DNA from: Anseranas semipalmata
Taxonomy: Eukaryota > Chordata > Aves > Anseriformes > Anseranatidae
Reading direction: 5' to 3'
DNA: 64,000 nucleotides
Assembly (NCBI GenBank): GCA_013399115.1
Contig: VXAA01004003.1
Span: forward strand, 311,716-375,715
The notes below the pieces were generated by a model. The model was not told where the DNA came from. It saw only the letters and a program-made list of their open reading frames with translations, and ran no database searches. Below are positions 1 to 60,519 of the stretch, piece after piece (the stretch's first letter is position 1; the number at the start of each line of letters is the position of its first letter). The position numbers and the translations under genes were made by a program.

Positions 1-3000
1 GGGTTTATGCTAGATCATATCTATCATATCTTTTTTTTCTGAAAAAGCATCCAAACAGGAAGGTCTTTTGGCCTTTGTTATACAAATTTCATGTGCAGTA
101 CTTAAGCTGTACTTATGACAAAATATTTACATAGGTTTGTTTTTAGCAGTGGAATTCAACTTGGTGTCTACAGAGGTAGGTAGGTAGCACTGCTGGTAGG
201 ATCTCGACGCTTCATTTTACGAAGCAACTGTGTACTCTTATACATATTTTTTTTTTCCTTAGGATAGTATTTGATAGGGATTAGTTAGTCAGATCAGATG
301 AAAAACCAGATGAAAAACTCCTCTTTAGTATAACCTTTCTTTACCTTCCAATTTAAAAGTTAAGCAATTGTAGATCATTGTCTTATGAAAGTCCTTTCCG
401 TATCCAATTACTTTTTAATTTTTCTTTATGAATGCTTCCCCGTTCTTGTAGAGATCATAGCTTCTTTTTCCTGTGTGCTGACACTTTCACGTTGTTGGCA
501 CTGTAACCTGTGAACTCCATATTTCCTAACAGGTGCTCATTTCCTGGAGGATGTATTTTAGGTTGATTCAGCTAAAAGAAAAATTGTGCGCTATTGAAAA
601 ATGTGCGGGAGGAAGAGCTCAGAATATATAGACATTGCTCCCTTAAAACTCATTACAGGATAACAATGTCAGCATTCTTTAGAAAGTACTACTTCAAAGT
701 TGTCTTTTGTAGGTACTACTGAAAAAACTTTCTGGGATACTTTCAGGCACCTTTATTTGCAGCGTAGCTCATTTCGTTTAAGATGTCTATGTTTCTGAAC
801 ATAGCTTTTTATCGATCAAGGTTTGATGGATTTGTGGTTTGTGAATTTAAGTGGCTGTTTAGAGTTTAGTCTGTTCTGATTACTGTGTTAGAGTAGAATT
901 GTTATATCTTGTCTCTGAGGACCCAAAGGAAAAAAGATGCAGCTGCTTAATAAACAATTCTTTGTAAATTCACAGGAAGCGTTGCTTTTACCTGTTTTCA
1001 GAGGACTTGCATCCTTACAGAACTTCAAGTTGAAAGAATGTTTTTTTCCTATTCTGCTTTGTTCAATGCTGTCTGATTTCCTTCCTGCTCTATTTCTGAG
1101 GTTTTTGTGTCTAGTCATTTTAAAAACAAAACAACCTTGATTACGTATACTTTTCACAGTGATTTTTTTTCAACTTATTTATGTATGTGGCCTGGCAGAT
1201 GCTAACAGTGCATGGCCAGCACTTTTGCAAACAGTGGAAAAACACATGCCTTTTAACATTCTCCAACTATCAATCCGTATGCCTTATGTTGAACAGCAGG
1301 ACTGTGTACAGGTCACTCAGTCCTGTGATGGGCCTGTAAATAGTTAAGTCATGTTTTAAAACAAACAACAACAAAAAACACTTTTGGCACAAGGTCTTGT
1401 TGGCCAAGTAACTCAGGCTTGAATTTTAGCAGGAGGTGGGAGAGGCTTGTCATCTTGGTTTGGTTTTTGGGTATCTCCCAACAAGGGTGAGACAGGGACA
1501 GTCTTCCCACCCAACCTCACTCTTAACTCCTAACTTTTGCTAAACCAGAAAGTGCTGGTCTCTTAGAGCAAGTCCAGTATACACCTGATACATGTGCTTT
1601 CTTTTTGTGTATATTTCCGTGCCATAGATTGAACATCTATGATGATAAATGCTTTAACTGGAAGAAGAACTTGCTTTGAAATAATTTCAGCTCCTGTTGA
1701 AATTTCTGTTGCCATTTTGACGTAATATCAAAGGTTCTAAGGAATCTCACTGTTGGAGAAGAAGCAAATCATATGTGGGGTCTTGGGGGTGGGAGGATAC
1801 CATTTTGTAGGGGCTTTGAGTCACTCACAGTAGGCTTGCTTCAGTATTTATATGCAAGGTAGATCAGGTTTTCTACATTAAGCCACACTGCCCTCAGCTT
1901 GTCAGCCTGCTTGACCTCTTTTATCCTTGACAAAAATTTATTTTAGGAATATTTTTTCCTAAGCTATGGAGATAGTGTTGTGTTTACATAAATCCAAGCG
2001 ACAAGTTCTTAATAACACAACTTGTTGAAGGGAAGCCTTCAAAGAACCTGTCTCGCAGGTTAGTCAAATTCTGTAATGGTGTGATTTTACTTCATGGAGA
2101 AAACGCTGGAAGTCCATGTTACTGCATTAACAAGATGAAAATTGCAATAGAAGTGTCACCAAAATTACTGAAGTCTTAGTGTTGATAGTGTTAATGATGT
2201 CAATGAGCATCTTCCAGGAAGTTGCAAACAAGAAACCTATTTATTCTATCAGCTAAGAAGAAGTTTACCTGGGATCTCACAAACTTCATTTTAGTGGTAG
2301 CACAAGTTAAACAGGATAGAAACCATTTTGCTCATAGGTATTTTCTGTGGAGGTGCTTGGATAGTGAGTATCTAATTTTGGATTAATGTGGTGATTGTCT
2401 ATTGCCAGGTATATCTCAAACTTTTAATGGCTTTACTTCAATATGTTGTTGCTACGTGCTGAAGTAATATCATGCTTTACCTTTTGGAGGGCTAAGTGAG
2501 TGACCTACTTGGCAACAGCCCTGTTAGCTACTGGAACAAGTACTTGGTTTTGTAATTGAGAGCAATACTTGAGCTATCTGCTCAGCATTTTCCTATCTTT
2601 TGCTTGTCTTTACAGACAAAACAAGTGCAAATTCTCTCAAGTTAGATGAATCATCTTTTCGTGGTGCCAGCATTGTCTCGCTTCTTCCTTCCCCCGTTAT
2701 AGATGATTTCCTGTGTTAAGCCCTTGGGTATGTAATTCCCACTGCCTAAGCACGATGCAGGGAGCGTGCCCTGACTGGCTCATGTGCTTTACAGTCGCAA
2801 GATTTCCAACCTGCTGCAGCCACCTGTAGATACACAAGATCAGTTTTAGTGGCATACTGTTGGTTATCGTGGCCGGTTGATGCATCTCTCAGCTAATGGG
2901 GTGGCCTGCAACAGATCTGCTTTCAATTCTTTCTGTTCCCCAAATGTCATCTGTGACCTGGAGGGGGTTGTGCGGTTACTTTGTGCCTAGCTCCTTGGCT

Positions 3001-4574
3001 GTCAAGTGGAGATTTGGCTATTTCTACTTTAGAACAGTATGGTGAGATTAAATGTTTGACTGAGCTCTCTGATATGCTGTGATAATGATTTCTGTTAAGT
3101 ACTATAGCTATTGAACATAAATGTGCTGTATGTTAGGCACCAGCATAGCGAAGGATTGACTCGGCACATTAGCTGTATTGATGTGGAGTACTTTCTGCCA
3201 TCTGGAACCTGTGCCAGATTTCTCACTAATGCTTTACTCTTGGCAGCCGTTCAACTTCTGGCAACTTCTGTTTCTCCCGCTACTTAATTATTTCAGAGCT
3301 AAAAGGTACTTTATCTAGATTTGAGAGTAGCATTCAAATTTTGTATTTCAAATTTTGGATATACCAAGAGTCACAAAAGCCTCGTAACATTCCTTGGAAC
3401 GCTTCCACAGACTTCACTTCAGTAAAGATTTAAAGGCTTTCTGAAACCCCAAGTAGTCCAGTAGCTCTTGAAGGAGTACCAAGGGACTGACACCTCACTG
3501 ACTGATTTATGGATATGGTTTTATGCGTTGGAAAATTTTTCCATCTTGAGAGTTTGGACTACACTAGAATAATTCAAGGTAGGCTGGGAAAGATAACTCA
3601 AGAGTTTGTGTTAGTGCTCAAAATAGCATGCTTGGTAAAATGGATTAATAGTCTGCAAAATTAATCAATTGGCTGCCTTGATATATGGATACTTGAATTT
3701 TGATTATAATCGCCTTATCTTTGCTTTCTCTGGTTTCTGTTTGGAACTCTGAAATCCTTAGTAAGAACAAAGGTTTTTGTTTTTGTTTTGTTTTTTTTTT
3801 GTGGGAAACCTTCACAGCCTTCCCTGTTGGTGTCTTTCAGCTGGTGACTTGTGCAGCTAATCTATAATCGCTTCCTCTGTGCGTCTCCTCTAACACCGAG
3901 CCTCCTGGCAAGCAAGTGTGTGTTAACAAGTATAAGTGCATTCTGTTCAGCATCGCTAACGATGGGTAATTATCACCTCAGAATCAGGTGTTTATAATGT
4001 CAGTTCCCTAAGCAAAACACAACTACTTCTAAATCAGTGTTGGGTACTATGATATTTTGTTCTTTTACCCCCATGATTACTAAAGCTATTTGGAGGTCTT
4101 TATCCATATACAACCCTCCCCCCTAAAAATTAAATTCACTACGGTTTCGCTACTGCATCACATTAAAGCATGATTACGCTTGTAGGTAGGAACCTCCAAA
4201 CTCTTCACTGCTGCCAGTCAAACATTTACCAACTTACAACTACTGCTTAAAAGCTGTTTGGAATTAAATCAGAAAGGATTTATTTTTGTCTAGAACAATA
4301 ATAAACTCTGATAGCTTCCTGAGTTTCATGAGCATTGCTGTGCCAATAAACCTAGAAGTCTGTTACGCATTGCTGATTACTTTCCTGCCTGGCGTTGGGC
4401 GCGTTAATTTTATATTCTCCGTACTCCAGTGCTAGGAAGAAAACTCTTGGATCTAACCTTTTTTAAATATGCTTTTCTAAAAGGGCTTGTCCTCCTACTG
4501 CAAAACCTCTAGTGCTATTTGGGGTTGTTTAACAATGAAAAACTACAAAAAAATTCCATAGGAGCCTGTCCTCT

Positions 4575-4725
4575 GCTAGAAGAATTTCCCAGTCAAGGGC
4601 CCCTTGGGGACGAGTTTCATGACCATGGACAGGGACCGCCGGCCACCTCCCCGCCTGGCTGCGGAGGGGGCTGCGTCCGAGCGCGTCTCTGCAGTTCTTG
4701 GCCCTGGCCGTAGGGACAGTAAATA
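4575..4725. other. CpG-rich patch in intron
   Basis: This roughly 150-base stretch is markedly richer in G+C than its AT-rich surroundings. It contains about nine CpG dinucleotides, including a run of CCGCC, GCGGA and GTCCGAGCGCG elements. No recognisable exon or start is present. It could be a small regulatory element, an alternative first-exon region or an old repeat. The sequence alone does not decide. Confidence 0.35.
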
Positions 4726-5784
4726 TTCCTGACAGCTTCCTGTAGCTGCAACAGCATTGCTGCCATCCTCTCCCAGGGGATTCCTGAACACAGTTCTGGG
4801 TGATAGTTTGTCTGATTCCAGGACTTCCGTGCACCGTTTCTTTCAGGTTTAGACCAACCTCAACAACTTCCACAAGAAGATGGAATACATTGGTCCTTGT
4901 AGTGCAGATAATGTTGCGCTTTATCGGGCATGTGCATTGTTTTTGCTTCGTTTTTGCAGTGGGTGATGTCTTGGGAGGCTTATAGTACTTCGGGTGAGTT
5001 TGTTCTCTCTCATGTGGTGCATGGAAGTGATCTGTCCAGAATGTGACAAAGCTTCTTCAGCGAGAAATCAGGCAGTGCTTCGCTTACTCTCTTGGATGGG
5101 TACTTTCAGTGCCTCCGAAATTTTTCTTAAAGTACAGCAGACAAAAGATGATGAGAATATTGAAATAAACGAAATCCCATAGGCAAGAGTGGGGACACTA
5201 CCAAGTAGGTCTGTTTTAGTGCACCCTTCCTTTGAAAAACTGGACTATAGCACATTGACTAGACATAATGTGGACTTGGAAAAAGATTAAGGAAGGGATA
5301 AGTGTTGATGGTTTACTGCTGTGCGGGAGCAATGTTTAAAACCGATCAACAAACACACACAAAAAAAAAACCCTTGCTGTAGTAGAGGCCAGCATGCTGC
5401 CCTATCTGATAGTGCTTGCTGCTAGATGAATGGAGAAAGGAGCTATGGTGCATGTGTAGAATAATCCTTCTTTTATGTTACCTTGCCAGGTGTTAACAGT
5501 CCAGAGAGATCCTGCATCACATGTTGGTTATCTACTGTTGAACCTATTTCTCATGCATTTTTTTTATAATCGTTCTTTGAGCTTATCTGTGCATTTGACT
5601 TCCACAATGCCCTATCCTTAAATCAGTTGTGAGCTTGGGGGAAGGAGCCTAAATTTTCCCTTACTGGAATCAGATATCTTCCTATCTTTTGAACTGAAGG
5701 CAAAAAGCAATCTTTCTTCATATCCAAAAATCACGTAGGATTTTGCCAGCTTCATTCATCTGCCAGCAGTAGCTCTGTGACAGA

Positions 5785-5965
5785 TTGAGCTGCGACTGGG
5801 AGAGGAAAGGAGCAGCTCAGCCGGTGCCTGGAGAGCACCCAAGCCGGAGCTTCGGGGGGCTGCGCCGAGCGGCACTTGAGGTGCTGCCTCCCGAGGGGTG
5901 CCGTGCGACTCTCCAGGAGCATCCAGGAGAGCTTAGCACAAAACAGCTTGGGGCAAATGGGTTTT
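5785..5965. other. Second CpG-rich patch in intron
   Basis: This is a second GC-rich island with about eleven CpGs in 140-180 bases, containing GAAGC-type and GCGCCGAGCGG-type words. Both strands are open for 60-80 codons, which is expected of GC-rich DNA with few stops and is not evidence of coding. It may be an old transposable element or a regulatory element. Confidence 0.35.
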
Positions 5966-7034
5966 GGCACAAGGATTGCAGGCAGGAGAGCAGGGAGCAC
6001 AGGCGAGACATCTCAATGGCTTTCTGAAAGTGTTTCTGGGGAGGGAGGTAGTCGGGGTTAAGAGCTGTAGGTTTCTGTAGTATTACTCAGGCACTTACAG
6101 AAAATGTGTTGTTTCAGGGGTTTCAATAAATTTAATTTTTCACCTCCCTGTAGGAAAAATGAGGGAATTAATTCAAGTGGTATGGAGTACCTTTGTTGCA
6201 TTAGGGTGTTGCAGAATAAAGTATGGACTTAATGTACAATGGACTTAATGTAAGATTGCTTTCTCTACTCTGTGTCTTTCCTGTTGCACTTGAAAAAGTT
6301 AGTGCAACGTTTTCTGCCTGTTTTCCCGCAGAAGAAATTTGATGAAATACCTCTTTTTTTCAACATCACATTTCTGTTGAACTGTTGAGGGTGCAGCGAT
6401 GATGAGTAGAATTTAAATTTTTTCCTGTGCTTTTATTTTTCCCCGAGTTTTCCTGAGACTTTTCATCTCTCCCTTTTTTCATGGTGTCTGTGTGACATAA
6501 CCAGGCTTCCATTTCAAGAAAGCAGGGTGTGTGTATCCGATCTCGTAATTCATCACTCAGCCCACTGAAGCTCCGGTCTGGGTTGTGACAGACTGGTACA
6601 GCAGATCATGACAGGCTTTGTTCGAGAGTGTGTGTCCTAATTGCTCGACCTGTTCTTCAAGGTCATTCAGGTGAATTCAGAGTATCCGTCACAGCTAGGA
6701 TTCTCACTTTCTTCATCCTTTCTGGTGTGAATTAGCCTGTGCTGAGATAGTATGCCTATTTTCCAGAAAATTAAGCTTTTAAAGAGGGTGAATTATTGTG
6801 GCAGCAGCTTGCAGGGGAAAAAAAAATGTTATTTTTTGTAAATAATATCTATAGAAAGAACATAAGATTTTTTTTTTCCAATTAATGTTATGGTGAAGAG
6901 GGCATGTGCAGTTCCTGTCTTGCTGATCCATGTCAGCTTTCCTTCTGGCACTCACCTTCACAAAATAGCCTTTTAAAACATAAAATTTTAAAACCATTAA
7001 AATGGATATTCAGGACTGTTTAAAAATATATATT

Positions 7035-7069
7035 AAAAAAAAAAAAAGAAAGAAAGAAAAGAAAAAAAA
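7035..7069. repeat. A-rich / GAAA microsatellite
   Basis: A run of 13 A is followed by GAAA-type units and another A run. It is a simple low-complexity tract in the intron. Confidence 0.9.
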
Positions 7070-9940
7070 CTTAGGGGTGTCCAGAAGTGACAGCTGTCTA
7101 GCTCGTCTCTTACTTCAGATTTATGCACACTGAACTATATCTGCTAACATATGGCCCAGTAACTAGATCTTGTAAGGTCCTTCTGCCAGTCTCTTTAGTG
7201 GCATGAAGAATTTAGTGTTATTAGTTAACATCATCTTCTGCTCCTCTGGTAGCAGTGAAGTACAAAGCAAGCATTTACATCTTGTAATTATTAGCGCAAC
7301 TGTTACATCACTGAGCTTCTTCAGGACTCTTGGCTGAACATCATCCGCTCCTGGTGGTTAGTTCGTGTTAGAGTTGTCCATTTGCGTCCATGCCTTCTTC
7401 TAGCAGTGCCTGGCTTTGGGACAGATCCTCTAATGCTTCCTCCATAACAAAGGCTTTCACTGGGAGAATATCTTTAAGCTCCTTCATTGTGAACGTGGAG
7501 AAAAACACATTTGGTGCTTTCGCCATGACCTTAGCTTGTCGGAGCATTTTTTATGCAAGTATTGTTTATTCACTTTACAGTTTCTGGTTCTGACAGGCTA
7601 CCTACTCCTCTTTATTACTCATGTGCCTTGAAAAAGGATGTAGTTGTAGGTTTTATACTTTTTTCTCATTTCCTTACATTTTATGCGAGACCATCTCATG
7701 GTATTTTTTTGTCTGTTAAAAACAGGCAGTTTTCAGCTTGCTATTGTTTGAGCCCCACTTGGACTACTTCTACAAGATTCTTCCAGTATTTCTCTGATGT
7801 GCTATTTAGCCATCTCCTTCCCCTGCCTGTTGTGTCATTGCTACCTTCTTCCCTGTTCTGGAGTCTTTTCTGTGATTTTTGTATTTCCTCTAGGTCTCAC
7901 GTAGTGTCTCAAATCTCATTGCCTACAGACATTATATTCTTGATGATTCCCTCTGCTTGTTTCCTCTTTTTTTTTTTTTAATTCCTTGGTGTGTGTTCCT
8001 CCTGCAGATATTATGGTCTTTGCTAAATTCTGGAGGGCTTATACTAGTATTTTGAACCAAATAATGCATGGTGTCTAGGATCAAGAGATGTAATGCTACT
8101 AACAAAAGAAAAGGCATCTTATTCCATCAAGCAGTCACTCCTGACGTTCAGTATTTTGTCCTTAAATTTACTGGATAACAAACTTCCCAATATTTTTCTT
8201 TTCTCTTTTCTCTTGTAGCATTTGAGTGCCTCAGGTGTGGTCAGTCAGCATCAGCATGTTAAAATACTATGGCTGATGCTTTTCTTGTAATCAGTGTCTT
8301 GAATATAGAGAAGATAAATGTATTCCCTTAAAGAAAAGGTAGTGTTTTTCAAGAAACTCGTCTTTTTAGAATTTTCCTCAAAATATTTTTAGAGCTGCAG
8401 ACACCAATTTCGTTCTAAACTTCCTAACTGCTTGCTTTGTTGTTGAATGCACGTGTGTCCCACTAACCAGTCAACCTCCAGCGCTGGAAGTCCTTTACTT
8501 GATGAAGAAGAGTTTCTTCATTCAGAAAGCTCTTTTTTACTCCCCTTTTTGGGGAAGTGGCTGAAATAAAAATAAGCAAACTTGTTCTGATTTTTGTTCC
8601 CATGATTCTAGATCTGAGATGCTTGACTTGCATATGAGGGGGGTGTTCTTCAAAGTTAGTGTAGGATATGTAAGTGAAGCTGTGTTCTTTTTCTTATTTG
8701 TATCTTCTCTAGCAATGATTTGAAGATGGTGTTTTATCCTCTACTTTGCCTTTGAAAAGCCCAGCTGAAGACAGTGGCTTTGCAATAATCTAACTGGCTC
8801 TGTAAACCAAGCAGTCGGTAATCCTGTGGATGAGTGAAACTGCAGGATGCTCCTTTGTACTGTGGGAGGCTTCATTTTGAGCTTCTGGTCTGTTAGCAGG
8901 GTAAAAATATTTCCTGAAATCTGTAAATCTGACGTGCAAGACGTAGGGTTTCCTAAATTAAGCAGGGTGTTTGTTGTAGTCTTTAGCATAGTCTTAAAAA
9001 TATTAATATCAGACAGTAGTAGGTAGAAAATAGGAGAGCGGAAAGAGGTTAGCAAAAACAGAAGAGGTGGAATGGAGGCATCAGTTAAATTATATCTGAA
9101 ATTCAAGTGAGAAACCGATGCTCAAGAAAAGGGAAGATGGGGAATAAAAAAAAAAATTGTCTGACTCCTTCTCCCTCCCCCTCCCTTTTTTTTAATCAAA
9201 TGCATTTAAATTCCTTTTCTTCAACTCAGTGCGGTCTAGGGTTCTTTGCCATCACTGACTTCAGTTTGCACGCTGTCTTAACTTCATGCTTGTTCTAGTG
9301 TCATCAAATAATACTGGATGAAAACACTTGTGGCTTGTGAAAGGCACTTCATCGCTATCTGGTGTAGTTTCTGTAGCACTTGTGGAAAAACAGGGTGCAG
9401 GAGAGATGTCTGAGATTCCTGTGTGAATTAAAACTGGCACAGAAGGAAAACTACAGCAGTGGAATAGCTGGACTCAATTCAGTGACTTGCTATGGAAGAG
9501 TCTTCCTGGATAACACAGCATGTTTTTCTAAGCAGTATTGTATTCAAGTTTCTAAAGGAAGGAATCTTTGGTAATTGTCTTAATTCACAATAGAAGCTTA
9601 AAAGCAAAATGCAAACAACCAAATACAGAGGGAAAAACTTTGCTTTGCTTATGACTTTTTCCTGTATCAATTCTCTCTCATTAGAGTTGCACTGCTAATA
9701 AAACAGCTATAATACAAAAGCTTAAAATACATAAATTGTTAACTTTTCTGCATCTGTAGAACTTTATTACAAAAGAAATGCGTTTACTCATGTCTGCAGT
9801 CAAACAATCATTGACATTTTGAAAGCTGTTTTATCAACCCTCAGATCCAGGGGAAAGGTTTTGTTGTTTCTCTCTTTTATTTTATTTTTAGTGCTCTTTT
9901 TAGCATAGAACTTGACCAGTGTCCTGTTAATTTTTTGCAG

Positions 9941-56501
<46,561 letters not shown>

Positions 56502-57260
56502 AATGACACAATATGGGGAGGGAACCCTGCAGGAATCAATGAACGACAACTCCACTTACCTGTCCTGCTGTGCTGAGAGCTTATCTGGTCTTGAGCCAGT
56601 GCTGCCTTGCCTTGTCCCCAGTGCTGTGTGGATCTGCACTGAACCCTTTGGCCTGATAATTCTTGCGGACTGAAAAATTGCCACTTTCTACCTGAATTTG
56701 TTAGCTTGTGTGCTTGTAGTCTGTGAGTGAGACTTACTTGATTGTAGCTGTATGCCGTTGGAGTTGGAACAATAGCTCTTTTCCATCTCCTTCTGAATGC
56801 CTTGGCCTCAGAGACTTTAAATTGCTTAGGCTTGGGTGGAGGCCAAAATACTAGTTTGCATCATCTGCAGTGGCTCCTGTCACTTCTGCATTTAGCTATG
56901 TTTTGTCATTCTGACTCCTGACAAAGGAATGGACCTAGTCAGTTGTGCTTTCATCTGCTCCAGAATTCTCCTGACATGACTTCATGAAAAAGAGGCTCTT
57001 ATGGGACAAGTATTTCCTCAGTTCTTTCACAATCTACTGTTTAAGAGTGTACAAGTTACGCTATTTGTGTTTTGATTTTTTTTCCTGACTTGTAGCCAGC
57101 TTGTGTAAGAATACTTGCAGAATGAGAAAATTTAAAAAAGAACAGTACTCACACTATCAAATCTGTTATAGAGTGTATAATTGTATTAACACTGAAGCCT
57201 AACTGGCTACTTTTTTAACATATTGTTAAGTAATATTAAAATCATGTCTTTCTTTTTGAA
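56502..57260 (+). other. FAM193A: Probable FAM193A 3' untranslated region
   Basis: The sequence after the stop has no further coding signal. The first plausible poly-A signal is ATTAAA at 57235-57240, followed by a T/GT-rich stretch, giving a 3' UTR of about 750 bases. A longer UTR using signals farther downstream cannot be excluded. Confidence 0.5.
57235..57240 (+). promoter_or_regulatory. FAM193A: Candidate polyadenylation signal ATTAAA
   Basis: This is the commonest variant of the poly-A hexamer, followed within 10-25 bases by TGTCTTTCTTTTT, a suitable U/GU-rich downstream element. No AATAAA occurs between the stop codon and here. Confidence 0.45.
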
Positions 57261-57549
57261 AGATGGAATACATTAGTATGGCAGAAGACTTGTGTCTTGC
57301 TTTTTTCTGCTTGGGTGGGGTGAGGGAAGAAACAAACATATTGCAAAAAATAATGGTATTCTAATCTAAATCTAATCTTATGTCAGAATCGGTCAGCAAA
57401 AGCTACTTAATTTTAGCGTGTTTCTCTATGAACACTTGTTTACCACGTCACCTGATGGGAAAAACTGCTGTCTGCTAGAGCAAGAAAGACTCCTGCTGAA
57501 TGCTGGAATTAAGTTTGAATTCTGTGAATTACTATAATACTGCTATTAT

Positions 57550-57565
57550 GATAGATAGATAGATA
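57550..57565. repeat. (GATA)4 microsatellite
   Basis: Four perfect GATA units. Too short to be highly polymorphic. Confidence 0.95.
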
Positions 57566-60519
57566 CTTCATGAGAAACAAGGTAATACGAGTGTTTTCAA
57601 TTTAATGTCAGTATAGAAGTGAAGCAGGTAGGCTCAATGTTACTGTCATGTAAGTATTTAACAATATAGTAATGTTTTACAGGTTGCTTAGTATTGTCCA
57701 GCATGGAGGAAAAATCGGTGTTTCATGATTTTGATCTGCGTAAAGATAATGCATTTAGAAGAGTTTTTCTGATACTGTACTATTTATTTAGAATAGAGAT
57801 GACAGTTTCACTTTGACTATATTTACCCAAATTATAAGGCATTCTTCCATTTTTATAAAGAAAATAGAACTTCCATTCAGTATATATTTAAAAGGACAAG
57901 ACAGTTTCAAAGCCTGCTAGCCTTCTCCAGAACTGTTCCCATGTTTTTACTTCTTCTGCTCGTTAACATGTGTTTTGATGTGATGCAGCCACTGGGCTTG
58001 GGACAGCTTTGCAAGACACAGCGTAATTATGCTCAGCTTTGGGCTTGAGGAGGTTTAAGGAATGCTTGCTTCCATGTCCCCTTCAAAGCCAAGATGTAGC
58101 AGGGGGATGGGCTTGGCTTACAGACGACTGAGATAGCTAAATTTCGTATCCCTCTTTAGTCAGTCTTGGAGCTCCTATCCCAGTGTGTGCTGCTGGTACA
58201 GGATATAGTTGCTCAGCTAAACCCAGCTGTTGCCGGTAAATGAGATCTCAGTCTTCCTTGCATAGAGGAGGGAATGATGCAATCCCTGTTAGCAAACTAT
58301 AGTCCAGGGGCTTAAAGGGGACAGCTTCTGTTAGTCTTCAGATTCAGGTTGAGAAAGTAATAGAGTAGCCTCACTTTTTTTTTTTTTCCAATGAAGTATT
58401 GTAACATATGTATTTATTTACCTGCTGGAGGAATAGCATGTCAAACCTAAAAGGTAGTATTTATGCCACTTAGCACTAGCTGTCTCTGCGAAGACCGTGT
58501 ACTGCTCAAAATACCTGCATCAATTAGTGGAGAAGAGTGAACTTTGCTTCTTGGGGGCATTGAGGTTTGCATCTGTTGCAGCCTGAGTTAGGGCTTAGGT
58601 GAAAGTTTAGACACTTCTGTTATGGGAGAGTGGTTGTGAAAAATGCTATTAAAACACCTGAAGCTGGATGTGTGTAAAATCTCAACTTTTCAGGCTTTTG
58701 CATTCTAAGTTGTAACGCAAGGTGGCAGTGCGTGTCATCAGTAGTAATTTGTGTGTCAGTCATCTTCGACTGAGGCACGGGATGGAAGCACGAGTTGATG
58801 TCACGTGACCAAATAATGGTGCAGGTTCCAGCTTCTCTAGAGCAGGAAAGCTTTGGAGAGTTTTGAATTTTTTTTAATGGTGCTAGAAAACTCCTTTCAT
58901 AGCATTTGCTTTAACTAATAAGTGGGGAAGAAAGTAAGCCAACAAAGCTGTTGAGTTGTAGATGACTATGACATGCTTCTCTTCGTTTTGAAATCCTGGA
59001 TTAAGAGAACAGAATGACTCCTTTTGCAACTAGGTAATATATGTCTATATTTTATAATCTTTCTAAGATACTTTCCTTATGCTCCATCATGAGATATCAA
59101 TACAACCGACATGATTGCATGCACTACACAAAGCATAAAAAATGAATCTGAATGGATCTGCTGTTGCACCTTGAGGAGAATTTAAAGGCAAGTTATGTTT
59201 TTCTAAGTTCATAAGTGAAGATAAGTGTGAACAAGTCTGAGAGCTAGGAGATTTAAAAGTACTGACCACTCTTGTGGCCTTGGGCAAATGATTAGTTACT
59301 CTCACTCTACCCATTAAGTGGTTTTATTAAGGATTTGCTGAACTATGAGCATGTTTCTTAATGCCCACGTAGTGATGTGAAGTCTGAAGTGCGACACTAA
59401 AACCTCTTGCTGGGCACACAAATGCTCTGCATGTTCAGATGTGTTCAATCTGTATACAATACATTCAGATATAATAGATTCAGATATAATTTCCAGTAGA
59501 GGAGATCTCTATAAATACGTAATAATTGAGTAAATTTCAGACCTTAATGAGAATTTTGAACAGTGCTGATACTGAATGCTCTGTCTCACTTGTACACAGG
59601 GATGTGGTATCTGTGCTTTGCCTTCACTGTTGCTGCTTTCTGAGGTAACTATTGTTGAAGGGAAGATGTCTTTGTCTTCTCTTGTTTTCCCCACTGAACA
59701 AAGAAATAACAATGCCCAATAACCTTTGGGCAGCATTTCTTCACATCTGTATGTTCAGTTTCAGCTTTGCTGCTGCTTTCAACTGTACAGTTGGGCCTTC
59801 TCCAGCTCACTGCTTAGAGATGCATAAGATGGTACCTGTTGAAGCATACTTAATCTACATAAACTGTTGAAAAATGTGCCAGGTAAAGCTTTGGTTTTCT
59901 GTAACTGTACTCTCCAGGGGAAATTTTAGTGTTTTGCTTACAAAGATGATAGATACAAATGGGATTTTCAAGTGGATGGTCTCCAATTTCTGTTCCTGTG
60001 GCTTATAGAAAGCATAAAGCAAAATGAAAGAAAGTATATATTCATTGTTACTCTGATGTTTTTTTTCTCAATGATTTTCTCATAAACCTTTTACCAGTCT
60101 GAATGCTTTGTTTTTAGAATGGCTTGAAGCATATTTTCACACTTAAATCACAGGTCTGTAGCTTTTAACATTTTCTGTTTCACCAGGTATTCTTTGATCA
60201 GAAATATCTAGTCTTATTATGTCTTTAGCTACCCTGTATGCAGAGTCACAGGAGAGGAGACTGTGTAGTCTGGATGTGTAACCTAAGTTCGTTCCAGTAC
60301 ATCCATGTAGCAGAAGCACAGCAATCCACAGATCTGCATAGATGCAATATGGCAAGAGAGGGCTTCTGGATAGTTCTTCTTTTAGAAGTCACCAAAAGAC
60401 TAACTTCAGCCAATGGTAAGCATTTGGGAATCTTGTGTCAACACTTAACTCCGTTTTCTTCACCAGTTTTCCTTAAACAGAAAAGAAAAGCCAGCATCGC
60501 TCTACAATTACCTTAAAAG

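Larger units (their letters stand above)
1..9940. other. FAM193A: Intron or 5' flank upstream of first visible FAM193A exon
   Basis: I see no convincing exon here. The open frames are short, lack family resemblance and do not sit between good splice sites. Because the next exon opens in phase 0 without a start codon, this stretch is most simply the 3' part of a long FAM193A intron. It is AT-rich apart from two CpG-rich patches, listed separately, and contains an A/GAAA tract near 7.05 kb. Confidence 0.7.

Noticed and set aside
4529..6061. Several 60-114 codon frames in the CpG-rich patches
   Set aside because: GC-rich DNA lacks stop codons by composition. Frames are open on both strands and match nothing recognised.
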